Below are positions 1 through 13,800 of a DNA stretch of 64,000 nt, piece by piece (the first letter of the stretch is position 1; every line of letters begins with the position of its first letter). The position numbers and the translations under genes are program-made. Under the pieces are notes generated by a model, which saw nothing but the letters and a program-made list of their open reading frames with translations, was not told the origin of the DNA and made no database searches. The stretch is from the NCBI GenBank assembly GCA_029948255.1, contig JALIZF010001459.1, positions 216,501-280,500 of the forward strand. The letters are read 5' to 3'. Source of the stretch: Telmatactis stephensoni. Taxonomy: Eukaryota; Cnidaria; Anthozoa; Actiniaria; Isophelliidae.

Positions 1-372
1 GGTAGACACCCCTGTAAGGTAGACACCCACGTAAGGTAGACACCCCTGTAAGGTAGACACCCCTGTAAGGTAGACACCCCTGTAAGGTAGACACCCCTGT
101 AAGGTAGACACCCCTGTAAGGTAGACACCCACGTAAGGTAGACACCCACGTAAGGTAGACACCCCTGTAAGGTAGACACCCCTGTAAGGTAGACACCCCT
201 GTAAGGTAGACACTCCTGTAAGGTAGACACCCCTGTAAGGTAGACACCCCTGTGAGGTAGACACCCCTGTAAGGTAGACACCCCTGTAAGGTAGACACCC
301 CTGTAAGGTAGACACCCCTGTAAGGTAGACACCCTTGTAAGGTAGACACCCATGTAAGGTAGACACCCCTGC
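1..372. repeat. 17-bp tandem minisatellite at the window edge
   Basis: About 22 head-to-tail copies of the 17-mer GGTAGACACCCCTGTAA, with a recurrent variant in which CCCTG is CCACG. The array is open at the left window edge and ends near 372, where unique sequence begins. It lies upstream of the first SREBF exon in this window, so it is probably intronic. I see no coding frame worth reporting. Confidence 0.97.
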
Positions 373-526
373 ATTATATGGAGGGAGGCGGGGAGCCTGC
401 ACACAGTAGCTTCAAAGAGAATATTCTAACAAGCTGAAAAAGTTCTGATGGTTTGTCCAGGATTTTAAGTTTAGAACTGATTTTAGAGTTTGAGTTTTAC
501 TGAATAAAATGTCTATTTGTTTTCAG

Positions 527-3500
527 GTCTTCCATTTTCATCAAGGGGTGATTATCAGTCACCCCATGTAGGTAGCAGGACACTTCAAAATGTGGAAAAT
601 TCCTATGACCCTTCAGTAATGATAACATGGGCTGTTGTTTTCTCTTTGAAGTGGATTATCAATGTCTTCCTCATAATTGGTGTTCTTGTGCACATTTTTA
701 TCTTTGGAGAACCTGTCACTAGACCACATTCAGAAAGAGCTGTTCTCTTTGGAAGGTACAAAAACCAGGCTGACATAGATTTGGCTAGGGTATGTAGATT
801 TACAATACACTGTTTACTAACAAACATAATTATTGTAATACAAATTTGAGATTACTGGAAATTATGTAACTATTGCCTATTTTAAATGCAGGGTGACAAC
901 ATCTCAGCAGCCAGGAACTTAGAGATCTGTCTTCGTGTTCTTGGTCGCCCAATGCCAACATCAAAACTAGATGTATTTTGTGGTTTTGTGTGGCACATGC
1001 TACGACATGTTCTTTATCGCCTTGGAATAGGAACATGGCTGGCATCAACAGGATGTGGTGTGTTGTTTAGAAAGGCTAATGAGGATATCACTAAGGAATA
1101 TGACAAGATTAATGCTCGGGATGCTGCTCTTGTCTGCCATAAACTACACCAACTAAGCCTTACAGGTATAGTTCTATATTTTCACAAACATGTCTTTGAT
1201 CAATTTTAAGTTCTCATCTAGGACTGGTGAATTTGATGGAGAATCTGGAATTTGATCATCAGAAGTTGCAGAATCTGTTCTTTTGCTAGACATTTCACGT
1301 AATATTACAATGTCTGGTTGCAGAAAATATCAGTATCCCAATATGGAGGGAATATTTTGTTCCATACAAACTATGTAACTTTGTTCTTTCTTTGATCCTT
1401 CTCCCCTCCAAAAACTCCAATTGCCTCCATAGTTTGGTATGGATTTTTTTTCTGGGACTACACAATAACTCCATACTAGTAACTGCTTCTTTGTTATAGG
1501 ACATGTTCCCAGGGGATACTGGCGCTCATCTGTATTAGGTCTGTCTGCTATTAACCTTGCTGAAACTGCTGGTGATTTTGTCAGTGCAGAGGTGAAGGCT
1601 CAGATATATGTGACAGCTGCCATACAAATACGAGCTTCTCTTCCTGAAGGACTTCATATTGCAGCAGTAAGTTATTGTATTTTGTTGCTATAAACTAAAA
1701 TATGCAAAGGGAATGGTTGTATAGAGTTTAATGTGAAATTAAAACCTCTATCAGTTTGTTAATACAGATCACGAAAAGAATTTTTTAAATTTCACAAAAT
1801 GTACATTAGTTCCTTTTGATACAATTAAGTTAGACTGATTTTATTAGCAAACATGATGTGACATGAAAGAAGGCATGCATGCTGGTGAATTTTGTTCAAC
1901 GTAACTGTTGATGACCTGACTTCAAAAAACGGATATGAAATCTGGCATAAAATGGTATCCTGAATGTGACATTGTCATGGAAGTCACTCAATGAACGAAT
2001 GTTGTAGATCTATCGTCTCGTGACCTGTTCTTGCATCTGTTGCATTTACAATGCATCAGCCTATTATTGTCTGACAAATTGCAAAAAATATGCCCCTGAA
2101 ATTAAGTGACTGCAAATAAAACCATGACTACAGTAACGCAGATGGAGAGATGGATGAGATGATGGTTGGATGAGGGGAGGAGTGGTACTCAGTGGGATAA
2201 AACCTTGCATATTTGTATAATTATTGTCTATTTTAGCGTTACTTCCTGGCTCGTGCTCGTGATACATGTGCAGGTGCTACCATACCCCAGCCGTTACAAT
2301 GGTTATTCCAGCCACAAGGGCACAGGTTCTTTGTCAGTAGTAAATGGTCTTGCAATGATGGAGACTCTATGTGGGCTACGGTGGCCAACCAAGGTATTGT
2401 AGATTAGAGCAGTTTTGGTACTGTGTCAGTTACTGTGTCATTTTCTCAGCCATATGAAAACTTTTGCATCACATGTCACTTAGCTGAAACTACTCTATCT
2501 GTTATTGCTACAGATTTTGCTTATCTCTTAGCTTTATTACATATGTTGTCAAACTATGAAGATTTGTGGACACAAATGGTACTAGTTCAGACAAGTAGTT
2601 AAGTGACAATCATTCAATTCAATTTTAATTATTTTATTCACCAGCTGACCCCATGGCCCATGTCAGCAAAGCATTCCGTGAACGTTTACTGCAGGAAGCC
2701 CTGTCAGCCATTGTGTTGCCAAAGGACAATGTAAATGATAAAACAGTGACTCAAAATGTCAAAGACAGTTGGGTTGATGCTCTAAACTACCTTGATATCA
2801 TGCATGTATGTGCAGAAGCAACAGAAGAACCTAGAGAAAGTGGTACTTGCATCCTAAGTAGCAATAAAGGGCCTACTCACAGTAGAGATGAGGTAGCCAA
2901 ATGGTGGGCTGCTGTTGGTATGGTGGCTGTTCACTGGCTACGTGGTGAAGAAGAGGCAGCCGAGAGGTTGTACAGTACCGTGGGCAGTGTACCAAAGAGC
3001 CTCTGGAGTGCAGAGTATGTATTTCAAAGTTGAACAGTACTGATTCCATAATCATAAATTTTTTTGCTCCATCACTTAACTGAGCAACCACCACAGGTAG
3101 CCCAAAGAGCAAACAAATCAAGTTATGGAATCAATCTAAATAATAGTTAGTTTGCAAAAATTCTGCATCTCCATCATTATGCATTACTTTTGTCATTCAT
3201 TTGCAATACTTTGCACCGTACAGGGATCCATTGGCCAAGGCAGTCTTGAGAGCCTTTAAGGCCAAGAAAGAGATCTTCAGTTCTAAGCAACTTTCCCAAG
3301 AAACTTTAGACGAATGCTTTGACCTTTGTGATAAATCTGGTTACCACCTAAGGGAGAGCATCAGTGTGGCTTCATATCGAACTACAAGTAAACTTCACAA
3401 GCTTGCACAGTTACTCTGCTGTGACTGGTTACTTGCCACACGCACAGGCATGTGGGAGTCTACGTGTGGATCTGATGAATGTCCAGCTCCTGTAGACCCT

Positions 3501-4617
3501 GTAGAACTCCTGTCATTTCAGCATGATTGGGAGAGCTTGCAGAAACTTACAAATGAAGTGCCTGCAGCATTACCTAGGGTAAGATTGTATTTCTTTATAT
3601 ATATCAATTATGTCTATATAATTGTAAAGAGCAGGTTTCATATCAATGTAAAATGGACCTCACTATGCATGTGATAACCATGTCAGCTGGCGATGTTTGT
3701 AAAAATATTTTTAAAACTTTCTTTCCTGCCATGATCATACTGTTTTCACTGTCTTCTGAAACCATGGATTCCTTTGTCTTGCAGACAAAAAGGTTTTAAT
3801 GAGACAGTGGATAACATTAATGGACTTCAATGCATTTACAAAATTGATGTTTCCAGCTCATATCCTTTCTTTTTGTGTATTTACAGCTTTACCTGTATGA
3901 GGCTGTATCAAGGCTGATGGCTGGTGCAAACCCCACCCAGACACATCAACTTCTTGAACGCAGCGCACTAAGGCAACGTTTTGCTATGAATAACACAAGC
4001 ACTGGTACTGAAACAACATCTATAAAGAATTTCGGTAAGCACAAACACTTAGCATACCTAGATTCATATTAGGGAGCTTAAGCAGGAGATGTTTTTGTCA
4101 ACACGGATGTGACACGCGCATTTTCGTTCATCCGTTCGCCATCATAGATGATGATGTTGTTTTTGGTACAAGATGAAAAAGCCTTAACTGACCTTCTGCT
4201 TAACGAAAACGGACACATCATCTATGATGGCGAACGGATGAAGAAGAACGTACACTGTCGTGGCGTCCGCGTTGACAAAAACGTCTCCTGCTTAAGATCC
4301 CTATTATTGCTCATGGTGAACCTTGTAACCACAAGCACCCAATTTAGATTTTAAAGGCAAGTAATGGATGACACATTCTCTATGTAATTCTGTCTTCAGA
4401 CAATCTTGAGTGTGTAACCAGTGAACATGAGCGTGCCACAGCCTTGATGATGGCTTGTCGTCACCTTCCCAAACCATTTCTTGCTGCACCAGGTCAGCGT
4501 AAGGGCATGCTTGTGGAAGCAGCCAGCTCACTAGAGAGCATGGGTGACAAACGTGCCCTTCACGATTGCCAACAATTATTGCTTCAGTTAGGCACAGTTG
4601 CAGGTACAGAGTCATAG
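527..4617 (+). CDS. SREBF: SREBP (sterol regulatory element-binding protein), C-terminal exons
   Basis: Eight exons join in one open frame: 527-789, 892-1165, 1500-1666, 2237-2393, 2645-3014, 3224-3578, 3887-4034 and 4400-4617, each with GT/AG borders, giving 649 whole codons before TAG. The N-terminal bHLH-Zip and first membrane helix lie upstream of the window. The first exon shows a lumenal segment and a hydrophobic helix (second TM), followed by the hallmark FGEPVTRPHS and QADIDLAR. Further SREBP signatures are VLGRPMPTSKLD, ARDAALVCHKLHQL, VAKWWAA.GMVAVHWLRGEEEAAERL, RLMAGANPTQTHQLLERS and DKRALHDCQQLLLQLG. In known SREBPs this ER/Golgi membrane protein is held by SCAP through the C-terminal regulatory domain and is cleaved to release a transcription factor for sterol and fatty-acid synthesis genes. 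The conserved C-terminus ends at the family's usual place. Orthology is confident; whether the species has one or more copies cannot be seen. Confidence 0.95.
4072..4301. mobile_element. 230-bp MITE inside the last SREBF intron
   Basis: Long terminal inverted repeats begin GGGAGCTTAAGCAGGAGA on the left and match the right end GGGATCTTAAGCAGGAGACG (reverse complement). They continue to a hairpin centre with CATCCGTTCGCCATCATAG on one arm and its complement on the other. The flanks carry an identical TATTA (4067-4071 and 4302-4306), the likely target duplication. No coding capacity. It sits between exons 3887-4034 and 4400-4617 and does not touch the splice sites. Confidence 0.85.
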
Positions 4618-5748
4618 CAATAGTGTATTGTATAGTGGTAATACTCCATTCCTGAGCAGTATTTTAGTAATGAAGCTAAACCCAAGTTCACTGGTCACCC
4701 TGTATTTAGCACCCAGACATCTGTCTCAAGGAAACAGCTTAAAAGATAATCTCAACTGCATTATAATAATACAACATAACATTATTATATAACTCATGTA
4801 GTTTAGAGTTCAGTTTTTGCATGTGTGAAACATGTCGCACTGTGCTATGACCAGCACTGTGATGTCTAGCTATAAAAGCATTCAAAATTCCAGCTGTAAA
4901 TATGCTGTGTTGGCTTCACAGTCATATGAAATCTGCTCTATTTACGACTGTTTGCATTATTATGCATCCTGTCCTATTAAAGTTTCAATTTGAAATTGGT
5001 CAATAGGCTACCAAAAATCCAGACCAATTGAGTTTTCACTAATCATGTCTGAACACTATGTTGGCTTCATGGTAGCTGATTGCCCGATTTCCAGTCAAGT
5101 CTTTGGTCTGATGGGACATGTAATTTATGCAAATGGTAGTAAAAAGTGCAAAGTCAAGTGGTAGCTATGAGACCATAGTATTGAATATCTACTTAATATT
5201 TTATAAAATACATATAAAACTAAAGAATTATAAAGGTAGGCAAAGTTAGTTAAGTCGTAACTGTATAATATGCAAACGTTTTCTTTCAATGGTAACATTG
5301 GTCGTATTTTTTATCATGTAGTGATTGTGAGTCTTAATTTTTTAATAACATACAGATATCTACAGTTTCACATCAGCCAATCAAACACTGTAGTACAAGT
5401 CTTGAAGAGTTTAGTAGATCACAAAGTACACATTTCCATTCAAATTTAGGCTGCATTAACATCGAATAATATTTCACTCTAATGCTAGTGTATTAAAATT
5501 TATTGTTATTTATTTATGTTTTATTATGAGCTTAATGATCTGTTTGACATCATTTAGTCTTCTTTTTACAGGTATCAAATTTCACTGATTGTAGAGCTAT
5601 AAGTTATAATTAACTACATTTTGTCCTTCACCCTGTTCACACAGTTTCAGACTCAAAAATAAACAAAAAAAAATGTTATATATGAGAAGTACATAGTGCC
5701 ATCCTACAATTAAAATTATATTATTAAGAATTAATATTATTAATCAAT
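4618..5748 (+). other. SREBF 3' UTR / downstream AT-rich sequence
   Basis: AT-rich sequence with no plausible reading frame. The first AATAAA after the stop is near 5658, followed by a run of A. Later candidates are near 6108 and 6286. Which one ends the transcript cannot be decided from sequence, so the boundary is open. Confidence 0.5.
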
Positions 5749-5750
5749 AA

Positions 5751-6045
5751 TAAAGGGTTATTAACTGAGCGCGAGGTCTATATGGGAAAATATCAGACTG
5801 AGGTCTAGACAGTGTGGACCAAGCGCAGCGAGGTCTGTACAAAAAGACCGAGGTCTGATATTTTCCCAATCAGACCAAGCAAACGAGGTTAATAACTTAT
5901 TTATTATATGGCTTTGAGAAGTCCCGCTAAAACAATTGCCAAACACAAAATTTTCTTTTCATCCGGGACAGCGGTCCTGATATGGCAAAATACAGACCAT
6001 GTGTTAGCCAATCAGAATTCAGGAAATTATCTAGCCATATAATAA
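5751..6045. mobile_element. Two-hairpin MITE, copy 1 of 3
   Basis: Same element as at 41065-41324 and 59988-60270. It starts AAAGGGTTATTAAC. A first hairpin pairs GGGAAAATATCAGAC with GTCTGATATTTTCCC. A second hairpin pairs TTATTATATGGCT with AGCCATATAATAA at the right end. This copy is slightly diverged in the first stem. Non-coding; the listed reading frames across it are fortuitous. Confidence 0.85.
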
Positions 6046-7544
6046 TATTGATTATTGGTAACATTTGTCAACCTTGTACAAGTAAACCCTCCAAATTTAG
6101 TTATTATTTCCAAAATAAACTGTTGTAGATAATGTGTGCCTTCTTTCTTTTCCCAGTCGTTGCATCTATTTTGTTAGTTGAAAAACCTGAAAGTTTTAGA
6201 AAGTATCCTCAAGTTCATTGTAGACATTCTTGTAAGAATTGTGCAGCACTGTGTTGACTTTGAGATTTCAAGAATTTTTTTCAATAAAATATTTTTCCCC
6301 TTCTGTCAAACAGTGCAATCAAGAAAGTGAGAGACCAATCAAAGGAAGACAAGGGATGTGGGGTCAAAATTTATTATAGAGGGTAAATGACTGAGCTAGT
6401 GCAAGCCCACCACACTGCATCCCAAACAATCCTGACCAACTTTACATAAGAAATCACCTTGAAAGCTCAGTAATAATATTCATAAGCCTATTCAGTCCAA
6501 TTAATTGACCATATTGGTCATGTATGGCTTTTTATATTTTTTAAAATCTTAAAAATAAGGACCACTAGTAATGGTGAATGTGTAGTCCCAGAAAATATCC
6601 TGGGGGGTGGGGAATTGGAAATTCTGGAGGGGACTGATGGATCAGAAAAAATGGAAATTCCAGAGGATATGGGGGGTCCATTTAATAATTCCATCTCTGG
6701 TGGGAGTATGGATGTTCTCTGGAACTTCACAATTCGTAAATCACTCACTTTTTTATTCAGTTCAGAAAACTGACTGCATGTATTTAAAAGATCTTTATTT
6801 GACAATCAATAACAGTTATTTACATATAAGATTGATAAATCACTTAAAGAATACTATCTAAAAATAATATGTGTTTGGTAGCTCAAAGGTAATGTACCCT
6901 TTACTTAAAATTACCCAATCTGAGTAAAATAACTTTATATAATTAATTATAGTGAGTAAATGTGTTAAGACATAATATTATAATGTCAAGATTATAAAAG
7001 TCCATGTAATGGTAAATTATATGGCTAACGACTAGATAAATATAGTAGAGTGCATTTTCATGCAGCAATAAATCCATGAAACAGTCCACATGACAGGATT
7101 TTGTCCTAGGGAGGGTACTCCAGCAAAAATGTGACAAGGAGGAGCAAATGAATCTAAATGATGACCTAAAAAGGACAATGTCAACTGCCCTTAAAGCAAC
7201 TCCACAGAACTCTTGTAGTTTTTTCTCTTGATAAAAGCAACATATTAGAATATTGTAAGGACAGGAAGGCTACTACCCAAAATAGTCTTGGTAAAATTTG
7301 ATACCCAAAAATATTCTACCAGAAAAGTTTCATATTTAAAATTTCAAACCCCAGGGATTTCACAACTCCATGTCACATGCTCGTGTGTAGTTCCCCCCGG
7401 GGGAGTCTTGCACTGTTTGAACCTATAATACACTTTTTACCAGCTTCTTGTTTTAAGATTATTATATATTAACATTGTTCATTGAGTTGTAGTTGCACTG
7501 CAGGGCTCTTACAGCCAGTGAATGACCAAAGTGCTTACTTCCTC
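6046..7544. other. Intergenic / convergent 3' ends
   Basis: AT-rich DNA between the convergent SREBF (+) and four-Ig gene (-). A minus-strand polyadenylation signal (TTTATT on the + strand, 6794-6799) is the best candidate for the Ig gene, giving a 3' UTR of roughly 750 nt. Plus-strand AATAAA near 6108 and 6286 could serve SREBF. No gene is seen. Confidence 0.5.
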
Positions 7545-10500
7545 TTAATAATACTTTAATATTCTTCTGAATGTAATAACAGCTGTGGCCTTTCCTAAAA
7601 CGTTTTTAGCTGTACATCTGTATTCTGCTGATTGAATTATACTGGGAACTGTCAAGGTACTTGACATTTTGTCTTGAAACACTTTGTTTTGGTGAACCTG
7701 AGCAAGTAGTAATCGAGAATTTTTGTTTATATTATCCCAGTTTTGGCCAAATGGATAAACTTTGCCTTTTCTAGTGTCAAAGAAAAGCCTGACATCCCAT
7801 GAAAACTGTGGAGGTGGGTTTCCTTTTGAGGCTGTGCAGGTGATGTTGAAAGGTACAGCTTTGTCACCAACTTGGGCTGCCTTTCTAGTGAAACGACCCA
7901 ATGCAACTTTTTCTGATGAGAAAAAAAATTGTTGATGAAATCTCTATTTATGTCAGAAAATGACAAGGGCTAATATTTTATTTGTGTAATTATAAAAAAA
8001 TGTGAATGCCCTCTTGAATGCCATATAATTTAGATATAAATAAAGATAAAAAGATCACTATCCTTTGCATCGGAAAGCTTGACAACCATCAGTTCTACTG
8101 TGTCTGCATGGTCACATTTAGAATGTGCAAAATTAATGCAAGTCATTTTGGCGCACCCACAACTTGATGACCACTAGCTGAGCACACAAAAACCAGTCCT
8201 GGGTAATGACTACCACAAGCTTGTTAGTGCTAATATTTAAATGCCTATAATTATATAATAATGTAATCATGTCATTTTCCCAAATCACAAAAACTGTTCC
8301 GTTTGTTACCCAGTTGCCCTTTTGTAGATTAAAGTTAATTATGGCTAAGTCTTACCTTCAACAATTACACGGAAAGTCTTTCTTGCTGTTCCAAATTGGT
8401 TTGAAGCAATGCATGTGTAAACTCCATCATCACGTGGATAAAGAGCAGATGCTATCTTGAGAGAAGGTGTTCCACCCTCTGTCAAGTAAGGTTGACCTAT
8501 GCATCCATGCAAGTAGTGCCTTGTACAAAGTGACAACAATTTGCCATCTTTTTCCCAGGATATTCGAGGCTCTGGAAAACCATGTGCTTTACATTTTAAA
8601 ATCTTAGATTTTCCTGGTCCAACCATGTAGGTTTCCTGCTTTGTATTTGGAAACAAAGGTGATTTAGGATCTGTTGATTGTAAATAAAGAAACAGGAGTC
8701 AATACCATTTCCAATGCAGCAGCCTGTTCCCATGACCTCTAGAAGAGGAGTTTTCTTTCTTCATTCTCAACCTTTGTATGCATTGAATGTATCTTTTATC
8801 AGGGGTGTATCCAGAATCTTATCTGTCAGCAGGGGTGCAGCATTTTAGAAATTGCATGTCAGATGTATTAAAGTAGAGGATCCAGGATATTTTGGAAAGG
8901 TGTTTATGGACACATTTTCCAAAAAAAGGCACAGGAGAGGGGTTTGTTTGAGCCTTCAAACCACTGATGCATGTCCAAATTTGCTCTAGCTTTACTGTTT
9001 TTTTTTTTCTTTTTTGTTTCTTTTTTGTTTTGTTTTCCATTGGTTAGTGCACCACTTTTTGACTGACACGTATTATTGGAGTGAACTTGACATTAGGGCA
9101 GTTTTTCAAACACTTCTCTCACCTCTTATAAGAATGGAAATTGTTTCAGACTTTTCAATGTTGTGTATTCCATGATGCTTGAAAAAGCATTTATATTTTC
9201 CTGTTAACCCTTTGGTGGCATTATGGATTACCAGAACACTTTTTTGGATGAAACCTTTAACTGTGGTCTCTTTGATGGAGTATCGTGATTGCTTTAGTTC
9301 ACTTCTGTTTTCAATATATGGAAATGCCCAGTCAATTTTGGTACTGCCAGCAGGACCAACAGCTTCACAAGCAATAGTGACAGTTGTCTTTGTAAAAGCT
9401 GTCATTTGGGATACAGCTGGACTTGTTTCAATGGCCCATTTTGCTGTTGAGGGAAGTCAAATAATAGTTACTTTCACCTTATTGGGTGGGGGAGGGGTAA
9501 GTCAAGTAATATATTATGCATGTCCAGTGCAGTGGCTAAGACTATCTTAATTATCTCCCCACTAATTAAAACACTTACTCTCCATTGAAGCCATTAAGAT
9601 CAAGTTTCAAATGGGCAGATGGTAATTGGGGGGCCAAAATTTATTTCATGACATCAATCAGTTTTATAGTGAATTTCAAGATCAAAAATTAATAGTTTAC
9701 AAATTTATATCAGAAGACTTGACAATATTGATTTGATTTTTACTTCAACTAAGTGATCAAACTTTTACTGTATAATCAAACCTCCAACAGACATATCTGG
9801 ATGCTTGCTATAAGGGGTTAACTACACTCAGCCCTTCTACTGACAAACTCTACATTTTTATGCCCCCTAGAACTAATATCCCTGGTTTTCAGGCTCATAA
9901 CATGGTATATTTTCATCTCACTGATCCCGGGTTTTTACGGAAATTTTGATTCCTGAGCCCATATTTTTATAAATTCTTGATCCCTGATCCTTGGATGCAA
10001 AAAACTGAGCTGATCCCTGATCGGGACCCAATGTCCCTGATCCTCGATCCCACCCATTTGAGCCCTGGCCTCTGATCCCTGATCCTGGCCATAATTTGGA
10101 GCTTGATCCCTGATCCCATGTTTTAGTTTTGGGGAGGTTCATTGCAGACAAATGTGCTTCTTTCCAAATGGAATGAAATATTTATTTTTTTATAAAGAAC
10201 AAGGCTATTCGTGCAGGCATTCCCTTCTTCCCTCCCCCTGCCCATATAAAAGATGTGACTACTCACAAGGATCTATTTCGATGGTCACGAATCTAGTTAT
10301 TCTCTGTCCAGACAAAGTATCAATGGCTTCACACATATATTTTCCAGCATCTTCAGCAAGGACACTTTTGATGACATACTCATCGTCGTCCACCACAACG
10401 TTAGGCCCAGCTAGCACTTCTTTCATTCCCTTTCCCTCTATCTTCCATAAGCTGACTTTGACATTTGATGAATCGGTTTCGCAGTCTACCGTGGCTTTTT

Positions 10501-10718
10501 TCCCTAGTGTTACATACACCTTATCATTCTGGTTGGCAGCGAATTTGAAGGATACAGGTTTGGACAAGCTGAAACCTAAAAGCCAACAATTTTTAAAATG
10601 TTAAAATCAACATGGATATTCTATTATTGGTAATTGAGTTCTACAAAAGAAAATTTATATGATCTTGTCGAGTTGTTTACTTACCCAGATAGATAAGTAC
10701 GAGATATAGCGTCAGCAT
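7545..10718 (-). CDS. Secreted protein with four Ig-like domains
   Basis: Five exons on the minus strand: 10718-10685, 10575-10267, 9443-9123, 8670-8356 and 7912-7545. All introns are GT-AG and phase 1, and the exons join to 449 codons including the stop (448 aa). Exon 1 encodes a short hydrophobic start (MLTLYLVLIYLG) that fits a signal peptide. Each following exon is one Ig fold: VDCET...AGKYMCEA, IACEA...LTGKYKCFF, LKCKA...DDGVYTCIA and ITCTA...SAEYRCTA. The third has an extra Cys pair (LCTRHYLHGC). The fourth lacks the usual D.G before Y.C. There is no membrane helix or GPI tail, so the product is probably secreted. The one-domain-per-exon, phase-1 layout is typical of shuffled Ig modules. 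Partner and role are unknown; a soluble binding or adhesion protein is an inference. Confidence 0.85.
9920..10135. repeat. Degenerate TGATCCC/GGATCAGG short-period repeat
   Basis: Irregular repetition of TGATCCCTGATCC and variants within intron 1/2 of the four-Ig gene, between exons 10575-10267 and 9443-9123. The period is not constant and no flanking duplication was seen. On the minus strand it forms a Gly/Ser-rich spurious frame. Confidence 0.6.
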
Positions 10719-10867
10719 GTTTATGTTCGATTTGAAATGGCTTGCCCTCTTGTTTAGTCTTGACTCGGCTTATCTAAAAACTATAATCAAAATTTAACAT
10801 AAGTCTTCTGAAGCTTTTCAAAAAGAGCTGAAGTCTGCTTGTTACCACCGTAGTTTCAGCAGCAGTT

Positions 10868-10875
10868 CTTTTATA
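10868..10875 (-). promoter_or_regulatory. TATA box for the four-Ig gene
   Basis: TATAAAAG on the minus strand about 150 nt upstream of the ATG at 10718, implying a start site near 10840 and a 5' UTR of about 120 nt. One short upstream ATG near 10800 opens an eight-codon frame ending in TAG and could damp translation. Assignment is by position and motif only. Confidence 0.5.
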
Positions 10876-13800
10876 CCACGAGGTTCACTTAACCGTTACG
10901 TGCGTTGGGACGCGAAGACGCGTGAGGTCTCGTAAACAACGCCAACTGCGAGCTGACAACAACCTATTAGCCCAAGCTAACTAAATAAGCCCCTGGGGAA
11001 TACTCTAATGACTACGTGATCAATGGACTGGAAAATTTGGCGGGAAACGTCAGGAGGCGTAGGAAACTTGTTTAGAGAAATGTCTTTTTATGGTCATTTT
11101 AAGCAACCATTTAACTGCTTGATTAATATCAGGAAACCTTTTGAATACGTTTTTTTTAACAATTATGAGGAGTTTTAATATTTGACCTTGATTTTTTCTT
11201 TGTTTAGATAATTTTTTAGGGTTATTTTTTCTTTCAAAACATTTTATTTGCTATTCCCCTACAGAGCTTGAACTTTAATACAGGAAATTCAACCTTCCTA
11301 TCAAATGTTCATCATTTTGCTTCGTATTTATTTCATGATTTTTGAACATATGGTCAGGTGCGGGCCGTTTATTTTTGAACAAAGTTTTGGCCTTGGAAAC
11401 TGAAAGAAAAGAATTTTTTGTTTGAAGTAGACAGTCCTATGACCGCGAATTATATGGCCAACTGGACTTAGCCTAATGGAAATTCCAACTCAGTGGTGCA
11501 AAACCAAGCGACCACAAGTTTTGCGCATTTTTCAAGCTGAAAACCAGAGTGGTTTCATTTTTGTTTGTTTGTTTGTCTATTGTTTATAAAGGTACAGTTT
11601 TAATTCATTTGAAACTAGAAAAAGTTTAAGCAAGAAGTTCTTTCTTAAATTTATATGTTTAATTTCGGAGTTCAATTTTTACATCCAATTTTGTTTTAAG
11701 AGCAGAAAAAATCGATTTCAAGTAGTTTATGACGTCACATGCGATAATCCTGACCGACTTCTACGTCACGGCGGCTGCCGTATGTTCTAATTTTAGACTT
11801 ATAATCAGAAAAAAAACTACACAAAATAAAGCATTGCCTCTGTATCATAACTCCGGATTCCAATTAATGTAAAACCGAAAAAAAATCTTCGTTATTTTCT
11901 TTCATTGAAAACTGTTCTTTTGTGCACTCAAGAAATTCAAAACATGACGGCAATAAGCTGATGAAAAGCGCTGAGCATCTAAGAGTCAGTTCGTTGATGG
12001 GTTGCACTCTCGGTGCATCAGACATGCACATCAACACAACTCTAAATTTTGAAGGCACTTAAGAACAAAAATGCATTTATATATTAGAACTACAAGACTA
12101 TGTGCTTGGCTGTGCTTTTTACATACCTTAAGGGCACATACTAAGTAACTTACCTCGAATATATACAAAGTCCCTCCTGATTATCAAGCTATCTTGTCTG
12201 ATGTGTATTAATTTAAGCAGCTCTTCTCTTTCTCAAAGCAAAAATACTTCGAAGCTTAACTCTTGACTCCAGCTATGCTTTCGAGTATCCAACACTATTT
12301 ATAATGACTCGATATCCTGCTCACAAATGCCCCTTGAACCACGTGAGGCCTAGCAGATGTCATCACCCAATTTTCGACCTCGCCCATCGCCCCCGCCACT
12401 TTCATCATTCCTTAATTCCGTACGAAGGAAAAGGGAAACTCGAAAGTGTTTGACCTACATAGTCTGCAAATTTCTTATCAAAACATCGCAATAAAATTCT
12501 TAGCGATTTGTCGTTTTACATTCACTGCTTGTGAATCACTCAAGTTTGATAATGTTTATAATATCCGGAAATGACAACACTCAAGCATGCTACACTCTAC
12601 CCGAAAGTTCGATTGCACAATTTTAAAATTCTGGAAATATGGATTGGATGTGTGAATTCGACATGCTTTAATTAGGATTTAGTCAATAAAATAAAAGCGC
12701 TCTGTCCGTTTGTTTGTTTTGATGCTATGCGGTGATTCACGTCGTTTCCGATTAAAAACTGTTGAAACAAGTCATTTGACCACAGAGAAAGAAGCCTTTT
12801 AAACGGATACAATCAAAGTTGTCGTGGTTTTCAGTATTTGAACAAGAGTCAGCATGGGGCACGTACTTTCCTTTTATAAATAGTTTCATGACATTGTGTG
12901 TATTTTTCACTTTTATTTAATTTTAATTCTGGCAAAATAAAGCCTGCTTGGCTGCCAATCATTTTCACTTGCTCAAACAAAGTTTGTTTTCCTACAAAAC
13001 GTGTATTTTTCTTCTCTCACGAATTCTGCTTTGATTTCTTTTCAATCCGGCTAAATATTTTCAAACGTCACATCTTCTCCCTTGAAATTCAGTTTTCCTT
13101 CATTCGATTTCCCATTTCTTCCATTTCAGCCATTTGTTTTTCATATTCAACTGACTGCTTCGCAAAGCATAAAATTTTCCATAAATACAATTCATTGTTG
13201 AAATTCCAGTATAATTGCTTTTCCACCCTTCGCTATTTCGACATCATTCTAGTTGCGTGACATCATTCTAATTGCGTGACGCTAATCAGATACCAAATCT
13301 TCACATGCAGTAATTTCATGCAAGAAATTTCCCGCTGCGTAATCCACAAAATTCTGCTTTTCGATGTGTACTGATCACATTCTTTAAATCCCTTTAGTGA
13401 TGATACGACTCAATAGGAATGAACGATGATTTTCACACACGAGGACGGACAAATCCTGATGGTCAAGTCGTCTGACAATTTGTTCGTCTTGCAAGGTCTT
13501 AGGTGCCCCTGGTTTAAGGGGTTTATAACTAAGAAAGCGAACAAAAGTTCCTGGAGCCCAGGGAATCGAAGGTCTTAGGTGGTCTTAGTATTAATTTCCA
13601 CTTTCTGTTTACATGTGTAAGGAAAATAAATAACATCTGTAGCGTCATAAGCCTGGGTCGATCAGCTCCTCCACTTTAAGCTGTCTCCGCATGGTCCCTA
13701 GCTGCAGACGAAAAAGACAACATCGAAAAACCATCATTCCTGCTTTACTGTCATTTTACTCCTTTGAGTATTTGAACTTTGAGTATTTGAATGCCGATTT

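Noticed and set aside
9918..10151. Gly/Ser-rich minus frame
   Set aside because: Product of the TGATCCC short-period repeat in an intron.
12898..13260. 120-codon plus-strand Phe/Ser-rich frame
   Set aside because: Low complexity, no domain or splice logic. The minus strand there shows a short charged stretch but with stops.
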